Of a stretch of DNA of 64,000 nucleotides, positions 63,093-64,000 are shown in pieces. This stretch comes from Geodermatophilus obscurus DSM 43160 (lineage in GTDB: Bacteria > Actinomycetota > Actinomycetes > Mycobacteriales > Geodermatophilaceae), in assembly GCF_000025345.1 (NCBI RefSeq), contig NC_013757.1, positions 1,054,001-1,118,000 of the forward strand, in the 5' to 3' direction. The position numbers and the translations under genes are program-made. Within the stretch, counting starts at the first letter, position 1; every line of letters starts with the position of its first letter. A model generated the notes under the pieces. The model ran no database searches, was not told the origin of the DNA, and saw nothing but the letters and a program-made list of their open reading frames with translations.

Positions 63093-64000
63093 GCCGAGCG
63101 GCGGCCGCTCAGGGGTGTACAGCCATGCCTGGAAGAGGTCGTCGAGGTCGCGCCCGGACAGCTCCTCCGCCAAGGCGGTGAACTCCTCGGTGGTGACCGC
63201 CTCGCCGGCCCGCGAGGTGGCCCACTCCTCGACGATCTGGGAGAACGCCGTGTCGCCGACGACCTGCCGCAGCGCGTGCAGCGTCATGGCGCCGCGCTGG
63301 TAGACGGCCGGGTGGAAGAGCAGGGCGGTCTCCGGTCCCGGGTCCCCGACGAGGACGGTCCAGAAGGGCGGCTCCGAGCCGGCGAAGAGCGTGTCCGCGT
63401 TGGCGTACAGCCTGTCGAACTCCGCCTGCGGGGTGGAGAGGCCCTCCCGTTCCAGCCAGAGCCACTCGGCGTAGGTCGCGAATCCCTCGTTGAGCCAGAT
63501 GTGCTGCCAGGCGCCGAGCCGGACCGAGTCGCCGTACCACTGGTGCGCCAGCTCGTGGACCACGACCAGGTCGCCGGACAGCGGGTCGGCGAAGAAGCCG
63601 GGTGCGTACACCGGCCGGGTCTGGGTCTCCAGCGCGAAGCCCATGCCGGGGACGTTGTCGACGATCGCGCCCGCCGTGCTGAACGGGTACGGGCCGAACG
63701 ACTCGGCCAGGAACTCGATGACCTCCGGCTGCCGGGCCAGGGCCGCGTCGATGACCTCGCCGGCGAGCGGACCCTCGGTCGCCGGGGCCAGGTCCAGCTC
63801 GGCCAGGGTCGGGTCGACCGCGTCCCAGTACCGGATGCCGTCGGCCTCGTACGCCCGGAGGTCGAACTCGCCGACGGCGAGGGTCACCAGGTAGGTGGCC
63901 ATGGGCTCCTGGGCGTCCCACGACCACGTCGTCCACCCGTCGTGCGTCGAGGTGTCCTCGAGCGCACCGTTGGAGACGCCTTCGAGCCCCTCGGGGACGG
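63090..64000 (-). CDS. M1 family metallopeptidase, 3' part (cut by right edge)
   Basis: The frame ends at 63090 and is open to the right edge (about 303 residues seen; codons in phase through 63998). Zinc peptidase M1: HELAHQW (HExxH) and NEGFATYAEW with the third ligand Glu about 18 residues on, plus upstream GMGFALETQTR (exopeptidase GxMEN variant). VSNGALEDTS before the domain is typical of the M1 N-terminal domain, showing the gene continues leftward of its catalytic part. An aminopeptidase; secreted or cytosolic status cannot be judged. A repeat pair lies after the stop. Confidence 0.9.
   Translation of the reverse strand, partial: VPEGLEGVSNGALEDTSTHDGWTTWSWDAQEPMATYLVTLAVGEFDLRAYEADGIRYWDAVDPTLAELDLAPATEGPLAGEVIDAALARQPEVIEFLAESFGPYPFSTAGAIVDNVPGMGFALETQTRPVYAPGFFADPLSGDLVVVHELAHQWYGDSVRLGAWQHIWLNEGFATYAEWLWLEREGLSTPQAEFDRLYANADTLFAGSEPPFWTVLVGDPGPETALLFHPAVYQRGAMTLHALRQVVGDTAFSQIVEEWATSRAGEAVTTEEFTALAEELSGRDLDDLFQAWLYTPERPPLG

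Overview
The window is about 64 kb of very GC-rich DNA (roughly three quarters G+C, many GTG starts, dense four-base gene overlaps). It reads as an actinobacterial chromosome. The gene order fumC - glpX - DUF4245 - xseB - xseA - lipid-droplet protein - ispH is a known actinobacterial neighbourhood, and the protein style (RGCICR mini-protein, GGDEF-EAL receptors, LiaF-like DUF1707 proteins) suggests a Geodermatophilaceae-like soil actinobacterium. The family assignment is inference. No tRNA, rRNA, IS element, prophage or CRISPR array was seen.

Layout. 1-1000: tail of a cut gene and an unknown protein. 1100-6500: a secreted cell-wall enzyme (NlpC/P60 + VanY), citrate synthase and fumarase. 6670-16620: the conserved housekeeping block with a frameshifted small membrane protein, a DUF1707 protein, glpX, DUF4245, exonuclease VII, an acidic lipid-droplet-type protein, ispH, DUF6542 and rmuC. 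16840-18850: alkylation repair (Ogt plus an Ada-AlkA fusion, coupled). 18960-21220: universal stress protein and membrane permease-like gene divergent from a TetR gene, with two matching operator-like palindromes between. 21270-22250: small HTH gene and an isochorismatase-like protein lacking the usual nucleophile cysteine.

22333-31704 is the most unusual part: a nine-gene minus-strand operon with inositol-3-phosphate synthase, an unrecognised His-rich helical protein, a methyltransferase, a Gfo/Idh oxidoreductase, a rubredoxin-knuckle/metallo-beta-lactamase hybrid, a YcaO enzyme, a TIM-barrel isomerase, a GT4 glycosyltransferase and a PIG-L deacetylase. Most junctions are 4-bp stop/start overlaps. 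Two of the steps (GT4 + PIG-L acting on an inositol) recall mycothiol assembly, but YcaO, MBL, oxidoreductase and methyltransferase do not belong to that pathway. Divergent from it, sharing a 149-bp intergenic region with a 16-bp-arm palindrome, is a coupled ABC exporter - histidine kinase - response regulator - GNAT operon (31854-35977). I infer a small-molecule (possibly thio-modified inositol glycoside) pathway with its own exporter or sensor.

36000-49500: cupin, ychF, SQR-like flavoprotein next to a frameshifted SigJ-type sigma factor, YihY protein, alpha/beta hydrolase + Baeyer-Villiger-type monooxygenase, a PRC-barrel envelope protein, an FAD monooxygenase and small Cys/His-rich proteins. 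49600-57660: SRPBCC protein, patatin, quinone reductase, DUF1761, aldo/keto reductase, PspC, LURP-one-like protein, and a GGDEF-EAL gene interrupted by one in-frame amber codon. 57890-64000: sdhBAC, divergent from a molybdopterin oxidoreductase coupled to a flavin reductase, then a cut M1 aminopeptidase.

A family of short palindromic elements (core CTCGCAAGCTCG or its complement) sits directly after many stop codons and once in tandem upstream of ispH. Three genes carry apparent inactivating lesions, which are either real decay or assembly errors.
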